In this document: in pieces, positions 11,601 to 23,600 of the stretch | How positions within the stretch are numbered: position 1 is the stretch's first letter | Layout: every line of letters starts with the position of its first letter | NCBI GenBank assembly: GCA_949987565.1 | Contig: OX465118.1 | Location: forward strand, 8,059,564 to 8,123,563 | Length of the DNA stretch: 64,000 bases | Source of the DNA: Luidia sarsii | Taxonomy: Eukaryota > Echinodermata > Asteroidea > Paxillosida > Luidiidae | Reading direction: 5' to 3' | Notes under the pieces: model-generated | The model's database searches: none | The model's input: only the letters and a program-made list of their open reading frames with translations | What the model was told of the DNA's origin: nothing | Translations under genes and position numbers: made by a program

Positions 11601-14600
11601 CCTACGAGTTTCATAAAGAGGGAAAAATCATGGAATTCGGTCGAATTCGCGTTCCCTGTACCCGCCATGTTTTCGAAATTCCCAGCAGGTCACTGCGGGG
11701 GGTATGACATAATGACGGGCAACCCCCGCATGGGCCCGGACGGACGTATCCCTACAACAAGTAACATGTGTGTACACAACACATGTATACTGCGTGCAGT
11801 TTGTATACACTCGCGAGCATGAACGATAGTGTACTGCCAGGCTTTTGGTTGTAACAATGCCAGCGGAAAAAAGCTAGGGAAATCTGTCCATGCAGTTCCT
11901 AACAAGGCCAAGAGACCTGAGTTGTTTGGGAAGTGGGCTGCGGCCATAAAAGTAGAAATAATTCTCAATGTCGGCTACAAATATAGTCGAAATGACGTGA
12001 TTTGTAGCGATCACTTCACGGAGGAGGAGTTGGGATCGAGGTTGACTTGCGGGCCAAACTCACCGGCTCGAAGCCGAGAAATATACTGAAAGAACATGCC
12101 GTTCCTTCAGTATTTTCACATCGACCAGCGGTGGCATCACGTTCATCGACAGCTTCACGAATTGCCGCATTGGAATCCAGAAAGCTGAGTTAATTTTGAT
12201 GTTTTTCCTGTATGATACGATCGACTTTTGATGTATGTTTTCGTTTCGGTCCTAGCGTGATTTTTCTCACATGCACGTTCTGTCTAGTCTTTCTCGCAGA
12301 CCGCTTATCTGTAACTCATGGAGGGTAAACTCCATGGATATACATGTATTGTACCAATTACCATGGAGGAAGAAGGGGGATATACGTACCGTGCCGTATT
12401 TTTATTTGTGCTGCAACAAGAACATGGAGCTAGGCCTTATTTACACGTTATCGGAACGCGACTCCAGTCGCCCACACTGTTTATTCCCTGGTCGCTGACC
12501 GCAACTCCTGTCACCCAGCGCTATTGTGTGCATAGCATACGCTGGGAAGTGCATGACCCCTGACCCCCACTAAGCTCCACACTGCTTCGCTAACGTGTGG
12601 AGGGGATTGTTGTATTGCCGGCCGATTTCCACTGCGATGGGGCTGTCCCGCTCAAAGCCCTGGAGCTCGTGAATGTCTTTATGTTTTCAGTCCTGATGAT
12701 GTCTGCACATTTGTTTGCACCTCTCTGCAGACCAGTTCTGGATGGGACCGCTGTGCCCATCGCTGCCAACAGTCTCCTCGCACCTGCGGTTGCAATACCG
12801 GTGTTGTGAAGACCAATCTGCAGGGACATAATTATTTACAACTGAAATCTCTCCAAAACATCGACCATCTCTTGAATCATTTCTCGTATTTTCCTATTAA
12901 AATTACGCGAGCTGAAACAAAAGCTGGACACAGTGGGCTCCCAGTCATAGTTGTCGGACCTTTATTAAACTGAGCCCCTGGTGTATAAGTTATTTTAGGC
13001 CTACTTGTTTAGCTGTTATAACAGGGCGCCATTCGGCGAAGATCAAGAAAACAGAGAACCAAAATTGCGCAGCGTTTATTTTGTTACAGATACCAACGTA
13101 ATGTACACGTGTACAGTAGTACATTACAATACAAGTAGGACACAACGTGTACATTGTACACGTGTACAGTACAGTAGTAGTGTGTACATGTACTGTACAT
13201 TACATGTAGTACACAACGTGTACGTTGTACGTGCACTGTACATGTACATGTACATGTACATGTACAGTCCGTGCAACGTATGCAACCAGGAAGCCGTGAA
13301 AGTGTTTGTAGATCAACACTATACGCAATCCCCAAGAATAATTCAAATAATTACCAAAGCGAAAAACAATAAATCTGCAAAGGATTATAAGATTATTTTC
13401 TCACACATTGAGGTATAATTCTTCTTTAAATGTTGATTAATATTTGTAGTTTAAATTAAAATGATTGAACAAGCCTAACTGGCCAATCAGACAGGGTCGT
13501 CTCCGCCGTGATGTCATACCCCCGCAGTGACCTTCCGGGAATTTCGAAAGCATGGCGGGTTGAGGGAACGCGAATTCGACCACCGAATTCCATGATTTTT
13601 CCCTCTTTATGAAACTCGTAGGTGAGTTGCACATGGGTAATTGTAGGTTGGTTTTATCAACCAAAGAGATAAGCCAACTATTTTCTCTGGGTTTCATTCT
13701 TCTTTAACCCAGTGAGCATCAGTCTGCAACATATTTTGTATCGCTCTAAGATTTCAGTCAAGATGTTATTGCTCTTTGCTGTCCACAGTGTCCATCGGTT
13801 GTCTTGTCTGCTGAGAATCTGTTGTCAGATGGTTCTCTCCCCCCCCCTCCACTCACTGATTACCATGAGTCGGGGGAGGGAAGGGTTGCTTGAAGATTTA
13901 GTACACAATTAGTACACCTACATGTAGTATTTGCACACTAATCCTGACCACTGCAGGAAGACCCAGCTGTCGGACTTCACAGCTCAACCTTCCGTCTCTC
14001 CTTCTTCCTTCCTCTCTCTCTCTCTCCTCCCCTCTTACTTTTGCCTTTCCCCTCTCCCAAAGGCTTTTGCAAGTTGGACTTGACCAAATTTACTCCCTCC
14101 CCCTAAGTCCAAGACCAAAGTCTAAGAAGACCTGTCACCTCTGGGAAAAAGAGGGTTGTTTCTCGCTCTTTTGCAGCAGGTGGACTCCTCAGGTCGGCTC
14201 CTTGGGGGGGGGGGGGTTAGGAGAGATGGATGACGCACAAAGGGGCAACAATCTGACAGGGAGTTTTTTTTCTGTTTATCATTGGTTTTGGAGGAGGAAT
14301 TATCCAATTAAAGACCCTGAGTGTGGACTAAAATTGGACCAAGTCACTGACTCCCTGTCTGGTCTCCTCCTGTCGCTATTGACCACCTAGGATGCTCTTT
14401 TTTTTTTGGGGGGGGGTTGGTGATTGGACAGGGCTGGATTCTGGCCTCAGTCAGGCTCTCAACCCCCCCACCCCCTATGCCACTTGCCAGAGGAAGTTGC
14501 TAGGAGCATGGCTTTTTTTTAACAGTCCCCAGCCTGAGTGAGTAAGACACGTAGGTATTGAAGTGTTCCAACTCTGGTTAAGTCTTTAAATAAACAGTTT

Positions 14601-17600
14601 AAATTGGTTTGGATGAGTGGGTGTGGTCTCGCAGTCAGAGGTCAGTTGTCAGATGTGTCTGACCTGGAAACCCGCCCAAGTCACCCCCCCCCCCTCTCTC
14701 TCTCCCTCCCTCCCTCTCCCTCTCCTCCCTCTCCCTCTCCTCCCTCTCCCTCCCTCCCTCTCTCTCTCCCTCCCTCCCTCTCCCTCTCCTCCCCTCCCTT
14801 CTCACTCACTGAGCTTACAGTTACACTGGGATCCTGCAAGCATGGAGCTCCATGCTATTGCAATGGTCGATTGACTCCTGCAAGCATGGAGTTCCATGCA
14901 ACGGTGGATTGAATCCTGCAGTCGAAATAAAACTCCAGTGGGAAGTCTTAAAATTAAGTGGGCCTGACATTTCGATCCTAGCAGGACCTTTCTAAAAGGC
15001 ACAGTGACAAGGACAAAACAGATACATCTACACGAAGGAAGGGGGTAGTAAAATGCAAATCACTTGTGTCACGTTTACGCTTGATCCCAATCCTCTATTT
15101 CAATGTTAAGAAAGTCACTGAGCAGTGAGCATGCCCGAAGTAGCCGACCTTGCTGTAGATGCCAAGCACACGTACAATAGAGAGAGAACGTGACATCCCA
15201 TGGTGACACGTAGTCATGTACATTGTTTACCGAATGCGGCTGTGTCATTATTGCAGGGTCCAAATATCCTCCAAGTGCGTTTACACTCAGACGATTGGAT
15301 CCAGCAATAATGCGGGATCCAATACTTCCTGAAAGGGGGATTCAGAAAAGTGGATTTGATTCAGGGTAAAAGGCTTGATCCACCTCCTAAGTGCTTGACT
15401 TCCGATCCTCCTTGCTGAATGGAATCCCTCTCCGATACCCCCCCCCCCCTCCCCCTTGCAGGATCCTACCCCTGTCTCTGTTGCATCAAGACTCAAGGTT
15501 GTCTGCTTGTGGTAGTCTGGGGTCCGCCCCCCCCCCCTACAGATATCCCTTTGTCTCTCCTGGCTGCAAGGGTGGTCCAGGCACAGACTCCAGTTTCACA
15601 GCCTCCCCCCTTCCCCTTCAACACACTATCAGCAGGGCAGGGTCGTGGAGACCTCCCATGTCATGATCTTGACCTCTGACTCGGGGTCATCTACCAAGAG
15701 GTCGAGAAGGTCGAATTCAGGTGTGGAGTCTGAAGAAAAGAAATGAAGACTCGCCGGCGCTTTACTTTCTCTCTCATTTACTCGCATGAACACGCAGGAG
15801 GACTGTTTGTGGCAGTCGTGGTGTGAAGTACCTAAGGTCATCTCTTTCAAGAGGGAGTATGGCTCCGAGCCAGTATGAACTTTGAATGTTTTGGCGGTTG
15901 TGATGGTGTCTGATAGTTCTTCTAGCCCTGAATGTTGTTAGCTGATGCATGCGAATTGATGGACACAGTCATGTGTCACAACACGCACACACAGGAAGTC
16001 TTTTTTTTGGCACCCATAATTCTCAGAAAAAAAGGAGAAAAAAAACACACCTAAAGTAGTTAGGAGTGTGAAGGACAGGTCGTCGCCCCTGAAATACAAT
16101 TGCCAGAGAATGTATCGATGTTTTTTGTTTTTTTAAATTGACTATAGTTTATAGCGAAGTAACATAACCAAAAAAGTGATAAAAGTTCAGTCGTTTACCA
16201 TTAAAGCCCCTACACAACATTGATCGAGGTCAAAGAATAGCATCCATACGTTGTCTGATCCAACATATGTATGAAATAGCACACCTGTGAAAATTTCAGC
16301 TCAATCCACCAACCGAGTCTCGAGAAAATCGTGAAAACTGCTTCATTTGTTTCGCGAAAATACAGCATTCAACGGCGTACTGTTCCGAAAAATAGTTTAG
16401 ATCTCGGTGAAACGTAAACTATTTCTTTTACTCATTTCTCCCAAAATACACCATTTTAGGCAGAAATATTTCAGTGAGAGGTTTCTACTATAACCATCTT
16501 CAAACTGTATAAGTTTCATGTAAATCTGTGAACATTTCTGTTTTTCGATCTTACCAATGTTGTGTAGGGGCTTTAATACCATACCAGGTGGAGATGATAT
16601 TTGGAAACTTTTGAACCCATTCCCCCCCCCCCAAAAAAAACCCCACAAAATTGCTGGATTAATGTAGGCAGCAATAGAGATTATTAGGCAGTGGGACAGA
16701 AAGCATTGAGGATTGAACAGTGCATATCTCGTGCATCTAAAATAAAAGTCGGCGGAGAGAGGCGAAGGTTTTGCAGGGATTTAGGTTGGGACATGGACAT
16801 GCAGAGTATTTTGCCGGCTCCGTCTTCTCCAGGAATGACGGTTGACAAAGCATACCAGTATCTGAAAAGAAAATAGTAGATAGAATACACACGTTGTAGA
16901 GTTGTCAGAAAAGCATCAGTATGTTAAAGCCACATCTATGGACTTGTCGTTTTCACAAAGAGGCAAATGCCTTTTTCCCAACGTACATGTAGCCTGAGGG
17001 TGATATACAAAAATGTTGCAAACTGCTTACTGACTAAAATTACCAAAATCTCATCACTCTCCTCGATTCAAGTATTCTGAACTGGTATTTTGCGTAGTTG
17101 TCGCCAATGGCCTGGCAGGCTGACAGTCATTTCTTGGAACAAAGCCAAGACTCGTAAACAAAGACCAATTTGTCTGGCTGGAAATTTGGTCTCACTTATA
17201 CTATGCAGTTACAGTCACAATCTGCTCCATGGCATCTGCGGGTTGACCCTAGTAGTACTCTGGACTGTGTTAGTCCACCCCCTCCCCCTCCCCTTCCCTT
17301 CCCTCCTTCCTTCTCTCCCAACTGGGGAGTACCTCTCATGAATTCCAACCTTGGTTCCTCATGTCCCTCTGTATATTGATACCATCTTGCGGGCATTCCA
17401 AGGGGTCAGATGCTCCTTGCAGGGCTGTGGTCAGAACAAAGACACGGTCTGTTTTTTCCACCTTGAGAAGAAAAAAAACCCCAGCCACTTCTCCTTGAAC
17501 CTGGCTGAGAGATATACCCTGGTGCAAATTCAGATTTTTTTTTTGATTCAGAATTTGGTTTTTTTCCTAGGTGACCTTTGGGAGAAGTGCGTGCGGGTTT

Positions 17601-20600
17601 ATTTACATTCCTAGGTTGATAGGGCCCTTGGATGTTAATGGCCGGTGAGAGCCAAGTGTCTGGAAAGCCTTGTGTTTTGTTGTAAATGAAAAAGTGACCC
17701 AGGAAGTCATCATTGGAGGACTACTAAGTGCTGGGCGTTGCCTGGATTTCTAATGGATAGGATAGGAATTTCATCCCTGTCAGGGGGATGACTAGCGTTT
17801 TCCAACAGTTAGGCTGGCTGCTCTTGCGTTGTGTCAGCTGACTGTAGGGGAGGCAAGATGGAACCCCGAAAGACTAAAAGCCCTGTCCGCACTGGACTTT
17901 GTTCGGTAAAACTTACCGAGACGATGGGAACTTTTGCAATTTTAAGTCCAGTGCGGACAGCCTGGGTCGTTTTTCTCTCGGTTACTTTTCCCGAGTCCAG
18001 CGGTTACTTCTACCAGCCAACTGCTGCCCAGGAACAGTTACCTGGTCACTTTTTCTGAGACAATAAGTCCAGTGCGGATGGTGCATGCAGAGCGAGTCTG
18101 TAAATGCAGCACGCGGGAAAGCGTACGGTAGCCGTACCCGGTACATCCGGCTGTAGGAGCGAGTTCATACTGTACAGTGCACAGGCTATCACGCATGTGT
18201 TTTGCACTGTTTTGAGTCATTATACTGCCAGCACGGTTACTTAACCTTACTCTACATGTACCTTCATGCTTCTACCACAGTCTCGGTAAAAGTAAAACGG
18301 TCGCGGGCTTAAACTGACCTTGACCTCCCCTGCCCCCTCCATTCCAGACAACAGTTGGGATGTGTTCAGTCTAAAGAGCTGCCTTGAAAGTGTGCAAGAA
18401 GGTCCTTGTTGCCTGAGCTTTGAGTGTACAGTTTGGCATTGGACTTATTCTTGCACACAAAAGTTGAAGGCCGGTGTTAATGGATCGGCATACCTGTGAC
18501 TGATATAGCAGTGATAAGCATTGGGGGGGGGGGGGGGGGGGGCTGGCTGGATTGAATGATGGGACCTCTATCTGATGAGTTCTGTGCATTTATCTGTGCT
18601 AAATATGACTGGAATGTAGAGGGGACGTGTTGACCGGTTATCGCTGCAGTGTGCCAGTACAGTACAGCATGTACAGTACAGCATACATGTACAGATATTG
18701 TGTTCCAAGGCCTGCATAAACAGTGATGTACACAAATGTTTATTTGCACATGTGCATTATGAATGTACATGAACATGTACAGATATAAGATATGCGTCAT
18801 TCACTGAGATTTCCAGCATGCATGAACCAGAGGATTGGTTTGGGGATGGGCGAGGCACTATTGCTTCAATGGGCCATCGTTCACAAATGCAATGTACATG
18901 TACAGGGAAATCTCAATATTAAAGTTAAACTCCTGCTAGGATTGAAACGTCAGGCCCACTAAATTTTGAGATTTGCATTTTGTTAATTTTAGTCAGTATT
19001 AAAGCAGTTTGCAACATTTTTGTATACATATCACCTTAAACTTTGATAACTCAAAACTCCTGTTAGTCAAACAACAATGCTATTTTCTTCAGTAATAAAA
19101 CAATGCCAGTACAAACACTCCGCTTAACACAAAATAATTACGAATCTGTTCCCTTGAGATTTGACTTATGGAGATTTACCAGGATACGAGATATAGATTC
19201 TAGCGCGGCTCGTCAATCTTATTCCTTCCGCCCTCCTCTCTCGTCCCTGCAGAGGACCTACCTGTTTGCCTTCCTGCTCAACTCCCGCCTCTTCATCAAG
19301 CCCCACCAGCTGCTGCACGACGTCTGCCAGGTCTGCGTCCGTCAGCAGAAGCTGGGCAGCCCCGAGATGGACCGCGACTCCTCCAAGAAGTTCAGCCTCA
19401 AACTCCTGCAGCTCCTCACGTGAGTCGCTCTGCATGCCGGCCCCAGACAGCGAGACATGGGACGGTTATGTGCCCCCCCCCCCAGCACAGCGTGGACAAG
19501 TTTGCGGCGGCACCGTGTATAGCCAATATCTTTCGAGAAGGAGTAATTAGGTCCCGAACAGAGCCGGTAACTCCGGTTGAATCCGGTGACCGGCCCTTGT
19601 CAGAGCCGGCCTTCTCGAAAGAGCCTGACTTACATGGCATCACCGCAAACTTTCCAGAGCAGAAAAAAATGCCCTCTGAAATGATATAGATTGTTCTAAT
19701 TTTGGGGTAGTGAAGTCAGTACACAAGTGTGCAACAGTCTGCAAGATGAATTTCGATCTAAAAGTCAGGCCCTGTATAGTTTTTGAGTTTGGGTCATTAT
19801 AAGGTCATTTCAGGCAGTTTGCATCAATTTTGTATTACAGAAGCAGATTCCAACTCATGCATAGAAAGTTCTTGTCCAATAATGTGCCCAATAATGTAAC
19901 GTACTCCCAAAACACCCCCAAAAACAAAAAAAGCTGTAACTTTGTGGGCAAGGGAAGTCTGGTGTCTTGTTTTTGTATATGAACAATTAGTGGGATGAGG
20001 TTTTAGTCTGGCACTACATTCTGGTACTACATTCTTATTCTGACTGTTTAGTCAGTGGGAGTGTGAGGGATGTCTGGTGCCCTGCTATGCAGTATGCATT
20101 TCATATGGGAGGATGTGATAGTCTGATACCCCACACTGGAATTTGAAATGGTATCCTTCTGTCAGTGGAACTGGATGTCTGGTGCTCCGTGGCCCGGAAG
20201 CAGAAAGCCAGTGGGTGGATGAACACAGTCTGGCGCCCCCATGCTGGGATTAAAAAAAGAAATGTATCCCCCTTCTCAGTCTGTGGGATGACGGAGGAAG
20301 TCTGATTCCCCGTCTCTGGGAGAAAAATACCGAGAGGAAACCTCAACAGACAAAACAGTATCCGCAGAGCCATGTACTGGATAGTCTGGTGCCGTGTACT
20401 GGTTAACCAAGACCCCTCCATTCTGAGGAAGCAAGAGGATGTTTACTTTCCAACCTCTGCAAATCCAAACCCTGTCGCCCAGTCAACCATTTTCACAATG
20501 ATCTCACCTCATTCAACAAGGGTTTACCTGACTCGATGTGTAATTGAATGCTGTGTGCTCAGTGGTTGGCCCAAGCTGCCTGTAATTCAGCGGCAGGCCA

Positions 20601-23600
20601 TCAGGCAAAGCACTGAGTAATGTTTAATTACTCGTCGTCGAGTAGGGCAAACCCTCGTCGAGGGAGGCAAGATCATGTTGAAGAGGCCAACTAGGCAACG
20701 TGGTTTTGGTTTTCAGTCTTGGTCCGTGCACGGTCCGTGTAAACATCCTGAGTTGGTCAGACCCTTGTTGAAGTACATTCCCCTCTCTGCCGAAAGAGGG
20801 AAAAAATATACTGGTATTATGGCTATGATCTCTCCTTCGTCATCCTCATCTGATTAATGTGGTATTGTTGTTGAGTATTGTGGGATTGTAACTGGGGCTG
20901 AGGTTAGGGGCTGAGGCTGGGGTTGAGGTTGGGGTTGAGGTTTGGGTTGAGGTTGGGGTTGATGTTGGGGCTGGGGCTCGGGCTGAGGATAGGGGCTGAG
21001 GTTGGGGATGAGGCTAGGGGCTGAGTCTAGGGGCGGAGGTTAGGGGCTGTGGATGGGGCTGGGGCTGAGGTTAGGGGCTGAGGATAGGGCTGAGGCTGGG
21101 GCTGAGGCTGGGGCTGAGGTGAGGGGCTGGGGCTGAGGCTGGGCTGAGGTTTGGCTAAGGTGAGGGGCTGAGGTTAGGGGCTGAGGTTAGAGCTGTGGAT
21201 GGTGCTTGGGGCTGAGTCTGGGGTTGAGGTTGGGGTTCAGGTTGGGGCTGAGGCTGGGGCTGAGGTTGGGCTGAGGCTATAGGGGCTGTTGTCACTAATA
21301 TTGTTTTGGGTTGTTTTTTTCCCCTTCTCCCCCTGCAGTGAGTGGACCGAGACTTTCCCGTACGACTTCAGAGACGAGCGGATGATGCGTCACCTGCGCG
21401 ACATCACGCAGAAGTGCGTAGCGGTGGACCAGGGCCTGCGTAAGAACGTGGGCCAGCTCATGCAGGCCTTGATCCGAAAGGTACGTACGGGGGGGCGACG
21501 GCACTCACTACTGCGCTGTACGTGGGAGCCCTGACTATATAACGGTCTGCCATCTTGATGTCAAGGGAAGTTGTGAAGTTGAGCTTCGGCAGTCAATTTG
21601 GCAAGGATGGCACCACACGAGCCTGTTTTTGTGCCATTGATTTTTTTGTGGCTGCCTGGTGAATCAATGCTCGTTGCTCTAAAGATAACAAATAAGCATG
21701 AGTCTGTTCCCCCACTGTAAGCATTGATCGAGGCATGGTGTGTACAGGCTGCGACTGTTGTTTTTATACACATCGGAGCATATGCTTCACTGCCTAGGAA
21801 AATGTACTCTTGCCCCCCCCCCCCCCTAAGCACTAGCCTTTAGCCACAGGGTATGAATTAAGGTCCAGAGTTGTATTGTGCTCATTCCAGAGCCGCTCTC
21901 CTTCTTTGAATGACTGGCCTGGTTTCAACCAAGAAGATGATAGGATTGATTACCATTCATCCTTTGAGAAGATGGGATCGAAATGTCATGGCCTCTGATT
22001 TTCTTATTTGTGTGTGTATACTCTAGTGTGTGCTCAGCCCGTCGTCAGGTCTCCTGTGCTGAGCACACATTGCCCGAAACGTTGCGTTACCGGCTCTTCT
22101 CCGAGCCACGCTCCCGTCTCAAAAAGAGATGTTTTGTGTGGCGACCGGTAAACACGTGGGGTTCGGATTAGTGAGGGGAAAACTGCTCAACAACTAAGAC
22201 CACTTTGGATACTAGTCTGTGCTCTGATCAAGGTGTATACTCTACTCTTTATTAACTTTTTTGGTTTGGGGAACAGCATGGCCAGGCCAGTGGCAGAGTG
22301 GCATGGAAAGTGTGTGAAGCACAACACTGCCACCAGTGAGGGCGCTGTTGTAACTACAGTGTGTGTGTGCATCTCCCTCTGGCAGCTCTCTACCACCCTC
22401 ACAGTTGCATGTTAGTCACCGCAAGACCTTATTCCGCTTGGTGCTTCCACCGTGCATTCCAACCTCCAAATCTTCTCGGAGCGAGGTCCGCAAAGAGATG
22501 AACCTTTGGGTGCAGTTTGTGACTGGGTCTCGTGTTTTGTATTCCCTTGCCCCCAGCTTGCCACGCTGGAGAAGTACGAAGACGTCCTATCCAGGGTCAA
22601 CGCGGCAGCCACGGACAGGATGCACTCGCTGAGGACAAACCCGGCAGCCTTCCAGACGAACATCATCGATGTCTGCCCCAGTGCCTACGTCCTAGCGCAG
22701 CAGCTGACCCACATAGAGCTGGTGAGGCCCACATTTTAACACACACACAAAAAACCACAAAAAAACCCCCGAAGCGACCCATTGCCGCCCCAGCAATGAG
22801 CATCGGGAAAGCCCTTCCCACGTAATAGTATCTGAATGGAAACGGTGGTGTGATCCCTGGAGATGTGCATCAGTTAGTGGTTAAATACTTCTGACTGGTG
22901 CCCCCCCCCACCCTGACAAAGAGTAGTTGACTATATAGGAGGGCCCCCCCCCCACACCACCACTACCATGTACTTGCATCTGAGTGAAAAATATGGGCGT
23001 GATGCCTAGAGATGTACAGGCAGTTAATGTAACTAGTCTGAGAAAGCTTCATTTCATTCATTTTAATTTATTATTTTTGGCAGGAACACTCAGAAAAAAT
23101 ACATGAATAACAGATTACAAAAAACTATCAATCAAAGTCCAAATATAGAAGACCAAAAATAACACTTGAGATTTGAAACAAATAAACAGGAAAAACAAAC
23201 AAATAGCACCCCTGTAGGATTACAAAAAAGCAAACTTAATCACTGTCTAGTTGCTCTCCTTCAGTGATATAATGACAGACCAGTAGGGAAAACAAACAAG
23301 CAATGCAAACAAGTACATAAGGACATATAAATATTGCATATATTAACTATAGAGGGAATATAAAAATAGCATATAATTATGAAAAAAAAAACCTAGCTGC
23401 AAGTCTCGTCTAAATGCTTCTGACTCGTTCCCACGTTCCCCTCCAAGTTAGTTACACACCTTGGTGAAGGCTGTCTCAACCCCATCAGCAGATAGTGCAG
23501 TTGGCTAGGGTGTAAGCACGTTGAGCCTGAATGTCTAAACCAGACACCAATGGCCTGATGACTAGCACACTCGCAACTCCGCCAACGTTGCTGCTGTCCA

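Larger units (their letters stand above)
11520..13703. mobile_element. TTAA-flanked DNA transposon with long terminal inverted repeats and a THAP domain (Kolobok-like)
   Basis: A 2.18-kb element is bounded by near-identical inverted repeats of about 190 bp (left 11520-11711, right 13513-13703), each beginning AGAAGAATGAAACCC. It is flanked on both sides by TTAA (11516-11519 and 13704-13707), as expected for a TTAA target-site duplication. Inside are a plus-strand THAP zinc-finger fragment (11829-12089) and a minus-strand transposase-like fragment (about 12590-12830). Kolobok superfamily transposons are known for TTAA duplications and THAP domains, so that assignment is inferred. piggyBac also uses TTAA but lacks THAP. 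The coding parts are broken, so this copy is presumably non-autonomous. Confidence 0.8.

Noticed and set aside
12597..12809. Plus-strand hydrophobic frame inside the transposon
   Set aside because: It mirrors the minus-strand frame that has transposase-like residues; no support of its own.
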